From the NCBI GenBank assembly GCA_964591665.1, contig CAZQCV010000005.1, positions 1-37,357 on the forward strand: a stretch of DNA of 37,357 nt, read 5' to 3'. Below are positions 7,921 through 16,483 of this stretch, one piece after another. A program made the translations under genes and the position numbers. This stretch comes from CAZQCV01 sp964591665 (GTDB lineage: Bacteria > Patescibacteriota > Minisyncoccia > Phycocordibacterales > UBA9973). Numbering within the stretch: position 1 is the stretch's first letter; each line of letters begins with the position of its first letter. Under the pieces are notes generated by a model. It ran no database searches and had not been told where the DNA came from. It worked only from the letters and a program-made list of their open reading frames with translations.

Positions 7921-9384
7921 ATGAGTTCACCTCGACCAGTACGCACACGTTTCGCACCGAGCCCTACAGGATTTATGCATGTAGGGGGTGTTCGTACTGC
8001 ACTATATGCTTGGGCATACGCACGTAAACATACAGGGTCTTTTATTCTTCGCATCGAAGATACCGACAAAAGTAGAGAAGTTGCTGGCTCAATAGCACAT
8101 ATTATGGAATCACTTAAGTGGCTTGGCATCCAGTGGGATGAAGGTCCTGATATAGGTGGGCCACATGCCCCATATCTTCAATCAGATAGGTTGGATTTAT
8201 ACATGAAATACGCCCAAAAACTACTAGAAAAAGGATTTGCCTATGCTGATCCATACACAGAAGAAGAAGTAGAATCATTTAGACAGAAATCAATTGCTGA
8301 AGGGAAACCATTCTTGTTTCGTGATTATCGTCCAGAAAATCCTCCTGTATGGGACGGAACAAAACCACTTCGTTTCAAAACCCCAATCAAAAAGTATGCA
8401 TGGAATGATCTCGTACGCGGAGAACTTTCTGCAGGTGAAGAAGCGCTTGATGATTTTGTATTGATTAAAAGTGATGGATATCCAACATATAACTTTGCAC
8501 ATATCATTGACGACTTTGAGATGCAAATAAGCCACATCATGCGTGCAGACGAGTTCATTGCCTCTACACCTAAATTTCTTGCACTTTATGAAGCACTTGA
8601 AATCGAGCGGCCAGAAATCGCAACACTGCCTCCAATCATGGGTCCAGATGGCAAGAAAAAACTTGGAAAACGAGATGGCGCAAAAGACCTTCTCGATTAC
8701 AAAAAAGAAGGATATTTACCTGAAGCAATGATCAACTTCCTGTCATTTATTGGATGGAATCCAGGTGACGAGAGAGAGATTCTAACTCCTGAAGAGTTTA
8801 TACAAAGTTTTGACATATCAGGCATTGGAAAAAGTGGAGGAAAATTTAACGAAGAAAAACTCGACTGGGTCAACAAAGAACATATCAAGCGCCAAAAACT
8901 TGATTGGGATATTTTTTACGTTGGTACTTACATGCCTAAAGAAATTCGTGATCATGCAAAATACGAGAAACTTATTCCTAAAATTACGCCTGTCGTTCTA
9001 GAACGCATAAGTAAAGGCTCTGACATAGCAAAACTTTATACAGAAGGTGAGTTGTCTTATTATTTCGAACAACCACATTATGATGCATCTATGTTGGTAT
9101 GGAAAACTAGTACAAAAGAAACAACGATCAAACATTTAAATAAAATAAAAGAAATATTAGAAGCTTCAGATAATGCACAATACGAGAGCACAGAGGCTAT
9201 CAAACAAATATTCTGGGGCTATGCAGAAGAACAAGGAAGAGGCGACGTGCTCTGGCCGCTACGAGTAGCTCTCTCTGGTAAAGAGAAAAGTCCTGATCCA
9301 TTCACGCTTCTTTCAATTTTAGGACGAGAAGAAGGAATATTACGAGTTACCTATGCACACGAACTATTACAAAAAACTGCGTAG
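7921..9384 (+). CDS. gltX: Glutamyl-tRNA synthetase
   Basis: Class I synthetase attaching glutamate to tRNA-Glu, and probably also to tRNA-Gln where GatCAB is used. The HIGH-equivalent is HVGG at residues 20-23 in APSPTGFMHVGG, and the KMSKS-equivalent is KLGKR at 247-251. Other family landmarks are RIEDTDKSR near residue 41 and NFAHIIDDFEMQISHIMRADE near 187. The C-terminal anticodon-binding region ends with GRGDVLWPLRVALSGKEKSPDP. The length (487) is normal. It lies 13 nt after murG and its 3' end overlaps the next small ORF by 32 nt. Confidence 0.95.
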   Translation: MSSPRPVRTRFAPSPTGFMHVGGVRTALYAWAYARKHTGSFILRIEDTDKSREVAGSIAHIMESLKWLGIQWDEGPDIGGPHAPYLQSDRLDLYMKYAQKLLEKGFAYADPYTEEEVESFRQKSIAEGKPFLFRDYRPENPPVWDGTKPLRFKTPIKKYAWNDLVRGELSAGEEALDDFVLIKSDGYPTYNFAHIIDDFEMQISHIMRADEFIASTPKFLALYEALEIERPEIATLPPIMGPDGKKKLGKRDGAKDLLDYKKEGYLPEAMINFLSFIGWNPGDEREILTPEEFIQSFDISGIGKSGGKFNEEKLDWVNKEHIKRQKLDWDIFYVGTYMPKEIRDHAKYEKLIPKITPVVLERISKGSDIAKLYTEGELSYYFEQPHYDASMLVWKTSTKETTIKHLNKIKEILEASDNAQYESTEAIKQIFWGYAEEQGRGDVLWPLRVALSGKEKSPDPFTLLSILGREEGILRVTYAHELLQKTA

Positions 9385-9628
9385 CGGCTCGGTAAAAACT
9401 TTTTTCTTACTCATTATGCTACTTGCTTTGGGTTTTATATTTATCGAACATGAAAAGATAGAAAAAAATATACAGAAACTCATAACACACCCAAACGTGG
9501 AGTACGTTCTCACTGTATGGAAGACGAAATTCTGGAATGTGTTTATAGAAAATATCCAAAAAGCAAGACAAGGCGGTCCAACGATTATAGAGACACCTCA
9601 CCAAAACCCTTTTAATTTTAACTGGTAA
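9353..9628 (+). CDS. Small hypothetical membrane protein (91 aa)
   Basis: I do not recognise a family. The 91-residue product has a basic N-terminus (KKLRSGSVK), one strong hydrophobic segment at about residues 16-30 (FFLLIMLLALGFIFI), and an amphipathic, lysine-rich remainder ending in a Pro/Asn-rich tail, suggesting a single-pass protein with N-in topology. It begins within the last 32 nt of gltX in another frame and ends 14 nt before the next gene, so it fills exactly the space between two real genes. That placement, rather than any motif, is the main support for it being real. A divisome-like small protein is possible but unproven. Confidence 0.6.
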   Translation: MHTNYYKKLRSGSVKTFFLLIMLLALGFIFIEHEKIEKNIQKLITHPNVEYVLTVWKTKFWNVFIENIQKARQGGPTIIETPHQNPFNFNW

Positions 9629-9642
9629 CCTAATAACTATTC

Positions 9643-10407
9643 ATGAATAAAAAAACAAATTTCAAAAAAGAAAAAGCACTCTACATGTATGGCCGACATG
9701 CAACTCTCGAAGCAATACAAAATCGCCCAAGTACAATCAAAAAACTTTTTCTAAGTGGTGAAATCATTAAAGACCAAAACTTTATGCGTCATGTGATAAA
9801 ACACAAGATTGTATATACAAAACTAAAAAACGAGGAAACAAAAGCAAAAGTAGGAGGTGATGCGACACACCAAGGGATTATTGCCGAGATACAATCAAGT
9901 TCGCTCTATACTCCACTTGATGAAGTAATTGAACAAGCAAAAAACATAACTAATCCTTGCATTGTGGTACTCGATGAACTCCAAGACCCTCACAATGTAG
10001 GTGCTATTATTCGTTCCGCTGCAGCATTTGGTGCACTTGCTGTTGTTATACCAGAACATAACCAAGCTCCAGTAACTGGTACCGTGATCAAAACGTCTGC
10101 AGGTATGGTGTTTCGTATCCCTATAGTAAAAGTAGGAAATATCAATCACACACTTCGTACTCTTAAAGATGAATTATTTGTAGTCTCTGGACTAGTCATG
10201 AATGGGACAACTAAACTAAAAGATATGAAATTTGATTCTCCGACAGTTTATATTGTGGGAAATGAATCAGAAGGCATTCGCCAAAAAACACTTGAACTTT
10301 GTGATATCACACTTTCTATACCAATGGATTCGCGGTGTGAGTCACTAAATGCTGCAACTGCGGCATCAGTAGTACTTTATGAATACAGCAGAAACATCAT
10401 CAAATAA
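9643..10407 (+). CDS. rlmB: SpoU/TrmH-family 2'-O-ribose rRNA methyltransferase (RlmB-like)
   Basis: SAM-dependent RNA methyltransferase with the knotted SPOUT fold. RlmB methylates G2251 of 23S rRNA in E. coli; that site is inferred here from the family. The 254-residue protein has an N-terminal substrate-binding domain (YGRHATLEAI near residue 12) and the three SpoU motifs: DPHNVGAIIRSAAAFG near 115, IVGNESEGI near 204, and IPMDSRCESLNAATAASVVLYE near 225. The 3' end overlaps the CapA-like gene by 29 nt. It could be another TrmH-type enzyme; the N-terminal domain favours RlmB. Confidence 0.87.
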   Translation: MNKKTNFKKEKALYMYGRHATLEAIQNRPSTIKKLFLSGEIIKDQNFMRHVIKHKIVYTKLKNEETKAKVGGDATHQGIIAEIQSSSLYTPLDEVIEQAKNITNPCIVVLDELQDPHNVGAIIRSAAAFGALAVVIPEHNQAPVTGTVIKTSAGMVFRIPIVKVGNINHTLRTLKDELFVVSGLVMNGTTKLKDMKFDSPTVYIVGNESEGIRQKTLELCDITLSIPMDSRCESLNAATAASVVLYEYSRNIIK

Positions 10408-11569
10408 AAAACACAGCATATTATTTCTTGGATTCTTTTTCTTTGTCGCTTTTTTTGCGGTACTGTTCTTTATATTTCGTACACAAGATACTGCAGTTTC
10501 TTCACCGTTAGAAAAAATAATCAAAAGAGAAGATCTACAGCCAAAAAAGCAAGAAATACGCATGGCTTTTGTGGGTGATATTATGATGCACGATGAACAG
10601 CGACAGGCTGGATTTGATAGTGTATCAAAAACATACTCATTTGACACTTTTTTTGAAAAGATTAAAGATTCATTCGAAGGTAAAGATATTGTCTTCGCTA
10701 ACCTAGAAACTCCTGTGGCAGGGGAGACGCTCAGATATAGTGGATATCCAATGTTTAATGCACCAGAAGCACTTTTAGATGCCCTCTCTGAGGCTCATTT
10801 TAGCCATCTGTCGCTTGCAAATAATCATGCCCTAGATAGACGTGCCCGAGGCCTCAAAAACACGATTTTAGCCGTCAAAAAGCATGGATTTGTTGGGATA
10901 GGCGCCCAAGAGAACGCTACCGACAATAGGTATAGTATTACTGAAAAAAACGGCATTTCTGTCGGATTCCTTGGCTATACATATGCAACAAATGGGCTAA
11001 CCTTGCCAGAAGATAAAGCCTATATGCTCAATTATATAAATGAAACAAAAATCAAAGAAGATATCGCGGAACTGAAACAAAAGAATCCTGATCTCATTAT
11101 GGTAAGTTTACATTTCGGAGATGAGTACAAACGAGCTGCAAATACATCGCAAATACAACTTGTACAATCTTTGTGTGATGCAGGCGCAGACGTTATAATT
11201 GGATCACATCCCCACGTACTTGAACCTACATTATTTTTAAACAAAACAGATGGTACAAAATGTTTTGTCACCTATTCATTAGGGAATTTTGTGTCAGCAA
11301 TGACCGTCGTATATACAGACCTAGGTGGTATTCTGAATCTTGACGTCACAAAAGAAAAAAATCACCTATATGTCACACCATCATTCACGCCGACATGGGT
11401 ACGTCAAGGACGAAATACTTCTGGAAAACAAACATTTCAAATTTTAAAACTTTCTGATCCTATCACAACGCTCAATAAAGAACAGGAGCAGAGACTTGAA
11501 CTGTATAAAAACTTTGTAGAAAAAAATATAGTAAAATTTGAGCAGAATGTTCCTGTTTTATTAAAGTAG
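10379..11569 (+). CDS. CapA-family (PGA_cap) membrane-anchored metallophosphoesterase-like protein
   Basis: A 396-residue protein with a transmembrane anchor at about residues 13-33 and an extracytoplasmic CapA domain. Metal-site motifs typical of this calcineurin-like family are visible: FVGDIMMHD at 64-72, FANLETP near 103, LANNHALD near 147, and GSHPHVLEP near 275. In Bacillus, CapA takes part in poly-gamma-glutamate anchoring or transport; many homologues elsewhere have unknown substrates, and no capB or capC is present here, so a polymer role is not assured. The start overlaps rlmB by 29 nt and implies coupling. Confidence 0.85.
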   Translation: MNTAETSSNKKHSILFLGFFFFVAFFAVLFFIFRTQDTAVSSPLEKIIKREDLQPKKQEIRMAFVGDIMMHDEQRQAGFDSVSKTYSFDTFFEKIKDSFEGKDIVFANLETPVAGETLRYSGYPMFNAPEALLDALSEAHFSHLSLANNHALDRRARGLKNTILAVKKHGFVGIGAQENATDNRYSITEKNGISVGFLGYTYATNGLTLPEDKAYMLNYINETKIKEDIAELKQKNPDLIMVSLHFGDEYKRAANTSQIQLVQSLCDAGADVIIGSHPHVLEPTLFLNKTDGTKCFVTYSLGNFVSAMTVVYTDLGGILNLDVTKEKNHLYVTPSFTPTWVRQGRNTSGKQTFQILKLSDPITTLNKEQEQRLELYKNFVEKNIVKFEQNVPVLLK

Positions 11570-11574
11570 TTTTT

Positions 11575-12219
11575 ATGAAAACAGACATGCACGCAGCGAA
11601 AATATGGCAAACGATTTGGCCAGTATTATCTAAGAAGTATCATCGTACAGCAACGTTTCTTGATTACAAAAATCCATGGGAACTTCTCGTCGCAGTTATA
11701 CTTTCAGCACAGACAACAGATGATATGGTAAACAAGGTCACACCAGAACTCTTTGCAAAATACCCAGGACCAAAACAACTTGCCAACGCACCGACGGCAG
11801 ACATCGCACGGATAATCCGACGCATCGGTTACTACAACAGTAAATCAAAATATATTCAAAAGACCGCAAAAATTTTACTGGAAAACTTTAAAGGTATCGT
11901 TCCTGATAACGAGGTGGACCTTCAAAAACTTCCAGGTGTTGGTAGAAAAACTGCAGTAGCCGTGCTTTCAAATGCATTTAATAAAAACATTGGCATACCG
12001 GTAGATACGCACGTGATCCGCTTTGTAAAACGTTTTAATTTGTCTAACGCCACAGATCCGAACAAAATAGAAAGAGAGCTTTTGGAAATAATTCCAAAGA
12101 AAGACTGGCGCCGTACTGGGTACTCTATAAAAGAATACGGCCGCAAAGAGGGAAGGGCACGTAACTGGAAACCTGAAGAAGATCCTGTGTGGAAAATCTA
12201 CCAGACTGTGGTAAAGTAA
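11575..12219 (+). CDS. nth: Endonuclease III-like DNA glycosylase/AP lyase without iron-sulfur cysteines
   Basis: Base-excision repair glycosylase of the HhH-GPD superfamily, removing oxidised pyrimidines and cleaving at the abasic site. The helix-hairpin-helix is LPGVGRKTA (119-127) with catalytic lysine K125; the catalytic aspartate is D144 in PVDTHVIR. Early LLVAVILSAQTTD (37-49) is also typical. E. coli Nth has four C-terminal cysteines binding a [4Fe-4S] cluster; here that region reads YGRKEGRARNWKPEED and the whole 214-residue protein has no cysteine, so it cannot carry the cluster. The gene begins 5 nt after the CapA-like gene and ends 7 nt before the ABC ATPase. Confidence 0.88.
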   Translation: MKTDMHAAKIWQTIWPVLSKKYHRTATFLDYKNPWELLVAVILSAQTTDDMVNKVTPELFAKYPGPKQLANAPTADIARIIRRIGYYNSKSKYIQKTAKILLENFKGIVPDNEVDLQKLPGVGRKTAVAVLSNAFNKNIGIPVDTHVIRFVKRFNLSNATDPNKIERELLEIIPKKDWRRTGYSIKEYGRKEGRARNWKPEEDPVWKIYQTVVK

Positions 12220-12226
12220 CTAGATA

Positions 12227-13141
12227 ATGATTAAAGTAACAAATCTCAATAAAATATTTCACCACAAAGGCAAAGCAATAGTTGCAGTGGACAATGTGAC
12301 TTTTTCCATTAAACAAGGAGAATCCGTCGCTTTCATAGGACCAAATGGTGCTGGGAAATCAACTACTATCAAAATGCTTACTGGTATTTTGTATCCGACA
12401 AGTGGAGAGGTTAGTATTCTAGGATTATCTCCCCAGAATGACAGAAAAGCTGTTGTACAACAAATCGGCGCGGTTTTTGGTCAGCGGAGTAACCTGCTTC
12501 CAAACCTTCCAGCACGAGACACACTCAATCTTTTCGGAGTGATGTACGGCCTCAGTAAAGAACAAATTAAAGAAAGGATTTTACACCTCGAACAAGTCTT
12601 AGACATAACTTCATTTACCGATCAACCAATCAGAACACTATCGTTGGGACAGCGGATGCGAGTTGAGATTGCCTGTGCAATTATTCACAATCCCAAAATT
12701 TTGTTTTTAGACGAACCTAGTATAGGACTTGATATTGTTGCAAAACAAGCGCTTCGAGAAATGCTTGGGAAACTGAGAAGCGAACAAAACATGACGATCT
12801 TCTTAACATCACATGATGTTGGAGATATTGAAGCAGTATGCGACAGAACTATTATCGTAAATCATGGAAAAATTGTTGTAGATGAACCAACTAGTGAATT
12901 ACGAAGACTCATAAATAAAGAGCGTCGTATCAGACTAGCAGGAATCGATATTCCGACGATAGAAGCACCTGGAGTTACAAGTTCATCAGAAGGTGCTGGT
13001 AGTAAACTGCTTCACGTCGACACAAAGATAACTGATATAACCACTATACTAAAAACAATTCTTGATAAGGGATATACAGGCGAAATTGAGGTTCTTGCGC
13101 CATCACTTGAGGATGTACTCGTTGGGGTCTATAAAGAGTAA
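12227..13141 (+). CDS. ABC-2 type transporter ATP-binding protein
   Basis: Cytoplasmic ATPase subunit of an exporter, 304 residues. Walker A is GPNGAGKST at 38-46, the signature LSLGQRMR near 138, Walker B ILFLDEPSIGLD near 159, and the switch histidine in TSHD near 191. A C-terminal extension of about 80 residues, common in NatA/DrrA-like ATPases, follows the nucleotide-binding domain. The next two genes encode the membrane subunits. The substrate is unknown; related sets export drugs, sodium or polysaccharides. Confidence 0.92.
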   Translation: MIKVTNLNKIFHHKGKAIVAVDNVTFSIKQGESVAFIGPNGAGKSTTIKMLTGILYPTSGEVSILGLSPQNDRKAVVQQIGAVFGQRSNLLPNLPARDTLNLFGVMYGLSKEQIKERILHLEQVLDITSFTDQPIRTLSLGQRMRVEIACAIIHNPKILFLDEPSIGLDIVAKQALREMLGKLRSEQNMTIFLTSHDVGDIEAVCDRTIIVNHGKIVVDEPTSELRRLINKERRIRLAGIDIPTIEAPGVTSSSEGAGSKLLHVDTKITDITTILKTILDKGYTGEIEVLAPSLEDVLVGVYKE

Positions 13142-13145
13142 TACC

Positions 13146-13937
13146 ATGTATAGAAGTCTTTACTACATCTACACTGTCGCAAAGAATACGACAGACCAAA
13201 ATAAAAAAGTGATCATCCAGATGGTAAATCACGTTATTTTTCTCATATTTAATATTGTTTTGTATACACACGTATACAAACTCATACCAGCACTTCAAGA
13301 AAAACTTCCATTCGAAAATGCAATATGGAGCATGTCTATCTACTTTATTATCTTTGCACTTGGTCTACGAAATCTACAAAGAGCATTTAGAGAAGACATC
13401 CGATCTGGAAATATAGAAATCTATCTGTTACGACCAATGAACTATATTTGGCAAAAAGTACTTGTTCAGGTTGGACAAGGAATTATTGCTTTCTTGAGTG
13501 CTCTTGTTTTAACAATCATCGTAAATGTACTACTAGTCGGAGGACCTGTTATCACTATGCCATTATGGATATGGATTGTACTGATGACGGTTTTATTTCT
13601 TCTTGCACAAGTACTGACATGTTTACTTCTCATACTTTGCGGGCTTTCTGGATTTTGGATAGATGACAGCGAGCCGGTGTATTTTGTGGTAAGTAAACTT
13701 ATTATGATTTTTGGAGGTGCATGGGTACCTGTCGCATTTTTCCCAAAGACACTGCAACTCATTGCAACCTTTTCACCTTTCGGTGCTTCTGTAGCAACTT
13801 CATATATGCTCTATCCAAGTGCTTCATGGAACGGATTTGTACTGATCCTAGACGTACTATTCTGGATTGCAATTTGTTGGTTACTGACGTGGTTTATCTC
13901 AAAACGTGCATTTAAAAGACTAGCAGTAAATGGATAG
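13146..13937 (+). CDS. ABC-2 transporter permease, first subunit
   Basis: Polytopic membrane protein of 263 residues with about six hydrophobic segments. The pattern REDIRSGNIEIYLLRPMNYI (near residue 80) and the following WQKVLVQVGQGI are typical of the DUF990/ABC-2 exporter permeases (PF06182-like) that always occur as a pair with a NatA-type ATPase. I chose the ATG 4 nt after the ATPase stop; the longer open frame that starts within the ATPase gene is not needed. The last 8 nt overlap the second permease. Confidence 0.87.
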   Translation: MYRSLYYIYTVAKNTTDQNKKVIIQMVNHVIFLIFNIVLYTHVYKLIPALQEKLPFENAIWSMSIYFIIFALGLRNLQRAFREDIRSGNIEIYLLRPMNYIWQKVLVQVGQGIIAFLSALVLTIIVNVLLVGGPVITMPLWIWIVLMTVLFLLAQVLTCLLLILCGLSGFWIDDSEPVYFVVSKLIMIFGGAWVPVAFFPKTLQLIATFSPFGASVATSYMLYPSASWNGFVLILDVLFWIAICWLLTWFISKRAFKRLAVNG

Positions 13938-14727
13938 AAGTTTTATGAAAGACATTAGATATTTTATAACCGAAGCATTTTATAACATCAAAAATGCGCA
14001 TGCACTAGCGAAGTCATTTTGGATTGGCGTAATAAGCATGGTGATAAATAACGTAACTTTTTTTGTTATTTGGTATCTTTTTATGAAAACAACTGGACCA
14101 ATCAACGGTTGGACGAACACGGATGTGTTTGCAATGCTTGGCGTATCAATGCTCATTTTTGGGATTGTAAATTCGTTCTTTAGAGGTATCGTAGATATTC
14201 CACAATTTGTCGTTAAAAGTAGTTTCGATAGTATACTGCTTTCTCCAGTAAACACATTTCTTAAAGTATCAGGTGCATCTTTCAGTGTTACCGCAATCGG
14301 CGATCTCCTCATGGGTCTTTTTATAGTGATATATTATACGGTTACCTCTAACCTGAGTATGTATGCACTTATACTATTTTTTATTGGAATTATTCTCGGA
14401 ACTATAACATTTCTCTGTGTCCGACTATTGTGTTCACTGGTAGTATTCTTCATGTACGATGGGGAAGCGGTATCAAATCAATTATTTGAATTGTTTCTTC
14501 GACCAGGACTCTATCCAGGTGCCATTTTCCCGACAAAACTGCGTATATTTTTTATGACTGCTGTACCAGCACTACTTACTAGTGCAGTTCCTATTGATAT
14601 TATTAAACAACAATCAATACTACTAGTCATAGTAAGTCTAGCGATAACTTCAACATGGTTATTCTTTACCTATATTGTATTCCGTGTAGCTATTCGCAGA
14701 TATGAAAGTGGCAACATGCTCAGATAA
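13930..14727 (+). CDS. ABC-2 transporter permease, second subunit
   Basis: Second membrane subunit of 265 residues with about six transmembrane segments. The segment FVVKSSFDSILLSPVNTFLKV near residue 97 parallels the LRP motif of the first permease, so the two are distant paralogues forming a heterodimeric pore. An alternative ATG at 13945 (MKDIRYF) is possible. This is the last gene of the left + strand run; a hairpin follows within 30 nt. Confidence 0.85.
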   Translation: MDRSFMKDIRYFITEAFYNIKNAHALAKSFWIGVISMVINNVTFFVIWYLFMKTTGPINGWTNTDVFAMLGVSMLIFGIVNSFFRGIVDIPQFVVKSSFDSILLSPVNTFLKVSGASFSVTAIGDLLMGLFIVIYYTVTSNLSMYALILFFIGIILGTITFLCVRLLCSLVVFFMYDGEAVSNQLFELFLRPGLYPGAIFPTKLRIFFMTAVPALLTSAVPIDIIKQQSILLVIVSLAITSTWLFFTYIVFRVAIRRYESGNMLR

Positions 14728-14735
14728 ATAAAAAA

Positions 14736-14757
14736 TAACCTTCCCTAAGAAAGGTTA
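14736..14757 (-). terminator. Rho-independent terminator of the EEP-family gene
   Basis: Seven-base-pair stem (TAACCTT / AAGGTTA) with an 8-nt loop. On the - strand it is followed by TTTTTTATTT, a good U-tract, so it ends the EEP-family gene at 14780. On the + strand the tail is ACTCGAATTTTT-like and weaker, so it may be only a partial stop for the ABC operon running toward it. Confidence 0.65.
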
Positions 14758-14779
14758 CTCGAATTTTTGTTGTGTATAA

Positions 14780-15514
14780 TTACACAATTTTTCCAATTAC
14801 TGGATAGTGATCAGAAAGCATGTAGGTATCTAATACTTCTTCAATTATACTTAAGCCACTTTGTATGGTAGGTAAAATATAATCAAATTTTGAATCCACA
14901 ATAGTTTTATTCCATCGTGCATTTGTGTATTCATTCTTTATTGAAACGGTTGGTTTGTTTGAAGCCTGGTACAAGAAATTATGCTTGAACAATGGCATAG
15001 AAGTTAAAAATTCCTGATCAATGTTCAAATCTCCGACAACAAGAGACGTTTCTTTCAGTAAAATTTCTCCTAACTGATGAATCGTACATGCACCTGCTGT
15101 TGTGTTTTTTAAGGCTGCGGGTTTACCATAGTTTCCATCAAAAAGGTGTGTATTAACTACCGTTATTCCAGGTAACGTAACTTTGTGAAATCCTTTTTTA
15201 CTCAATCTCTCGATGAACGTAGAACTCTGATTAAAAAAATCTTGTTCAAATTTCACCACACTGTAGTGTATTCTTTTTACAGCGGTTACTAATCCACTTG
15301 TATTAAATACAGCATTATCAGTAAAAAAGAAAGCATAGTCTTTTAACTCTTCGGCGAGTATTTTGATATATGATATAAGCCAGACTTCTTGCAAGGCAAT
15401 AATATCGGGGTTTTCTTCTTTTATCAAAGTTGTAATCTTTTTCAGTCGTTTCGGCGCATCCAAAGAAATTGGACGTGGTAGTAACCAACAGTTTAAGGTA
15501 AGTATTTTTTTCAT
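14780..15514 (-). CDS. Endonuclease/exonuclease/phosphatase (EEP) family hydrolase
   Basis: Metal-dependent phosphodiesterase of the DNase I/sphingomyelinase fold, 244 residues. The catalytic set is complete: N8 (LNCW), E43 (LQEVW), N121 and H123 (NTHLF), D162 and N164 (GDLN), D211 (FDYIL), and the terminal D235-H236 (SDHYP). There is no clear signal peptide, although the first residues are moderately hydrophobic. The substrate may be DNA, RNA, a phospholipid or a sugar phosphate; sequence alone does not decide. It is a single-gene unit, convergent with the ABC operon. Confidence 0.85.
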   Translation of the reverse strand: MKKILTLNCWLLPRPISLDAPKRLKKITTLIKEENPDIIALQEVWLISYIKILAEELKDYAFFFTDNAVFNTSGLVTAVKRIHYSVVKFEQDFFNQSSTFIERLSKKGFHKVTLPGITVVNTHLFDGNYGKPAALKNTTAGACTIHQLGEILLKETSLVVGDLNIDQEFLTSMPLFKHNFLYQASNKPTVSIKNEYTNARWNKTIVDSKFDYILPTIQSGLSIIEEVLDTYMLSDHYPVIGKIV

Positions 15515-15644
15515 GAATCGTGTTTTTCTTCACATTACCATACATATGCAAAACTGTAAAACAGGACAGGGGGAGTTCATTTTGAAGATTTTTATTTTTT
15601 ATGATATGCTGATATTGGTTTTATTCTAATTAACACTAGATAGT

Positions 15645-15860
15645 ATGAACTTGCAATCATCAACACAAAAACTTGGCAGATACGTTACACAAATCATTCA
15701 TTTTAGTGGTGGTAGCAAAAAGACTTTTAGTGGTATCGACACACATAGTATCAAAGACGGCACTTTTACAAAGATGCTCACGAAAGACGGCCGTATGCTC
15801 ATGATCAATAGCAACAATGTTGATCTCATCGAAGTTTTTCCAGAAGAAGACACAAAGTAA
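15645..15860 (+). CDS. Hypothetical small protein (71 aa)
   Basis: Function not recognised. The 71-residue product has no signal or membrane segment and alternates polar and hydrophobic residues in a way that suggests a small beta-rich domain: a central FSGIDTHSIKDGTFTKM followed by KDGRMLMINSNNVDLIEVFPE. The layout (an acidic C-terminus after a strand ending in EVFPE) looks like a compact SH3-like or barrel fold, but that is inference. It stands alone between divergent and convergent neighbours and has its own downstream hairpin terminator, which supports real expression. Confidence 0.65.
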   Translation: MNLQSSTQKLGRYVTQIIHFSGGSKKTFSGIDTHSIKDGTFTKMLTKDGRMLMINSNNVDLIEVFPEEDTK

Positions 15861-15894
15861 AATCTTGGTTTTATTATTCAATGAACTCTTACTG

Positions 15895-15945
15895 GAGTAT
15901 TTTATGTCGCGAAAGATATATTGTGCGACATTAGTACTCTTTTTA
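15895..15945 (+). terminator. Rho-independent terminator after the 71-aa gene
   Basis: Stem built from GAGTA (15895-15899) and ATGTCGC (15904-15910) pairing with GCGACAT (15925-15931) and TACTC (15935-15939), separated by small internal loops, with a 14-nt apical loop, followed by TTTTTAT. This fits an intrinsic terminator for the 71-residue gene 35 nt upstream. Confidence 0.65.
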
Positions 15946-15990
15946 TAACCTTACCAAATAAAAGCTAAAACTCAAGATTGCATCTACCAT

Positions 15991-16128
15991 TTATTTACAT
16001 TGAATCAGAACCTGGTCGTTCTCTTCCCTAAGCATATCCTGAGTAAATAGAAACCCAAGTAAAAACGATATAATTGCTATACAAACTGAAATTATGCCTA
16101 AAAGCACCTTATGTTTAAAAATGTTCAT
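15991..16128 (-). CDS. Possible 45-aa single-pass membrane protein
   Basis: An ATG-started, TAA-ended open frame of 45 codons in an otherwise empty stretch. The product begins MNIFKHK, has one uniform hydrophobic segment at about residues 8-28 (VLLGIISVCIAIISFLLGFLF), then an acidic tail with DMLREENDQ. The clean positive-inside start and well-formed membrane helix make it more plausible than a chance ORF, but no ribosome-binding site or homologue is evident, and its upstream region is the divergent rpmA promoter. Confidence 0.4.
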   Translation of the reverse strand: MNIFKHKVLLGIISVCIAIISFLLGFLFTQDMLREENDQVLIQCK

Positions 16129-16135
16129 AAAAGAC

Positions 16136-16164
16136 TTGATTAATTACAAGAAATGAGATATAAT
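16136..16164 (+). promoter_or_regulatory. Sigma70-type promoter of rpmA
   Basis: TTGATT (16136-16141), 17 nt spacer, perfect TATAAT (16159-16164). A start near 16171 would give a leader of about 39 nt with AAGGAC (16193-16198) 11 nt before the ATG, a reasonable Shine-Dalgarno site. Unlike several other genes in this window, rpmA thus has a conventional leader. Confidence 0.75.
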
Positions 16165-16209
16165 ACCCTACAGTTGATTATAACACATATTTAAGGACAT
16201 TTTAACGAT

Positions 16210-16482
16210 ATGGCACATAGAAAAGCGGGCGGTAGCGCCAAAAACCTAAAAGATTCCAATCCACAGTATCTTGGAACCAAACTGTACGCTGGTGAGAAAG
16301 CAACAGCTGGATCAATCATCGTTCGTCAGCGCGGTAGCAAGATCATGGCTGGCAAGAACGTCGGAGTTGGTAAGGATTATACCCTTTTTGCTCTCAAAGA
16401 CGGTAAAGTTTCATTCACTTCAAAAAGAAAAGGAAACTTTGATGGAACAACTTCTACAAAAAAAGTAGCACATGTTCTCTAA
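16210..16482 (+). CDS. rpmA: 50S ribosomal protein L27
   Basis: Component of the large ribosomal subunit whose N-terminus reaches the peptidyl transferase centre. The 90-residue product starts directly with AHRKAGGSAKN, without the cleavable N-terminal extension known from Firmicutes, and keeps the diagnostic GSIIVRQRGSK and GVGKDYTLFALKDGKV segments. In many bacteria it follows rplU (L21), but L21 is not adjacent here. It is transcribed alone from its own promoter and ends in a bidirectional terminator. Confidence 0.96.
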   Translation: MAHRKAGGSAKNLKDSNPQYLGTKLYAGEKATAGSIIVRQRGSKIMAGKNVGVGKDYTLFALKDGKVSFTSKRKGNFDGTTSTKKVAHVL

Positions 16483-16483
16483 T

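Noticed and set aside
13062..13145. Longer start for the first ABC permease within the ATPase gene
   Set aside because: The extra 28 residues lie over the ATPase C-terminus in another frame and do not resemble a permease start.
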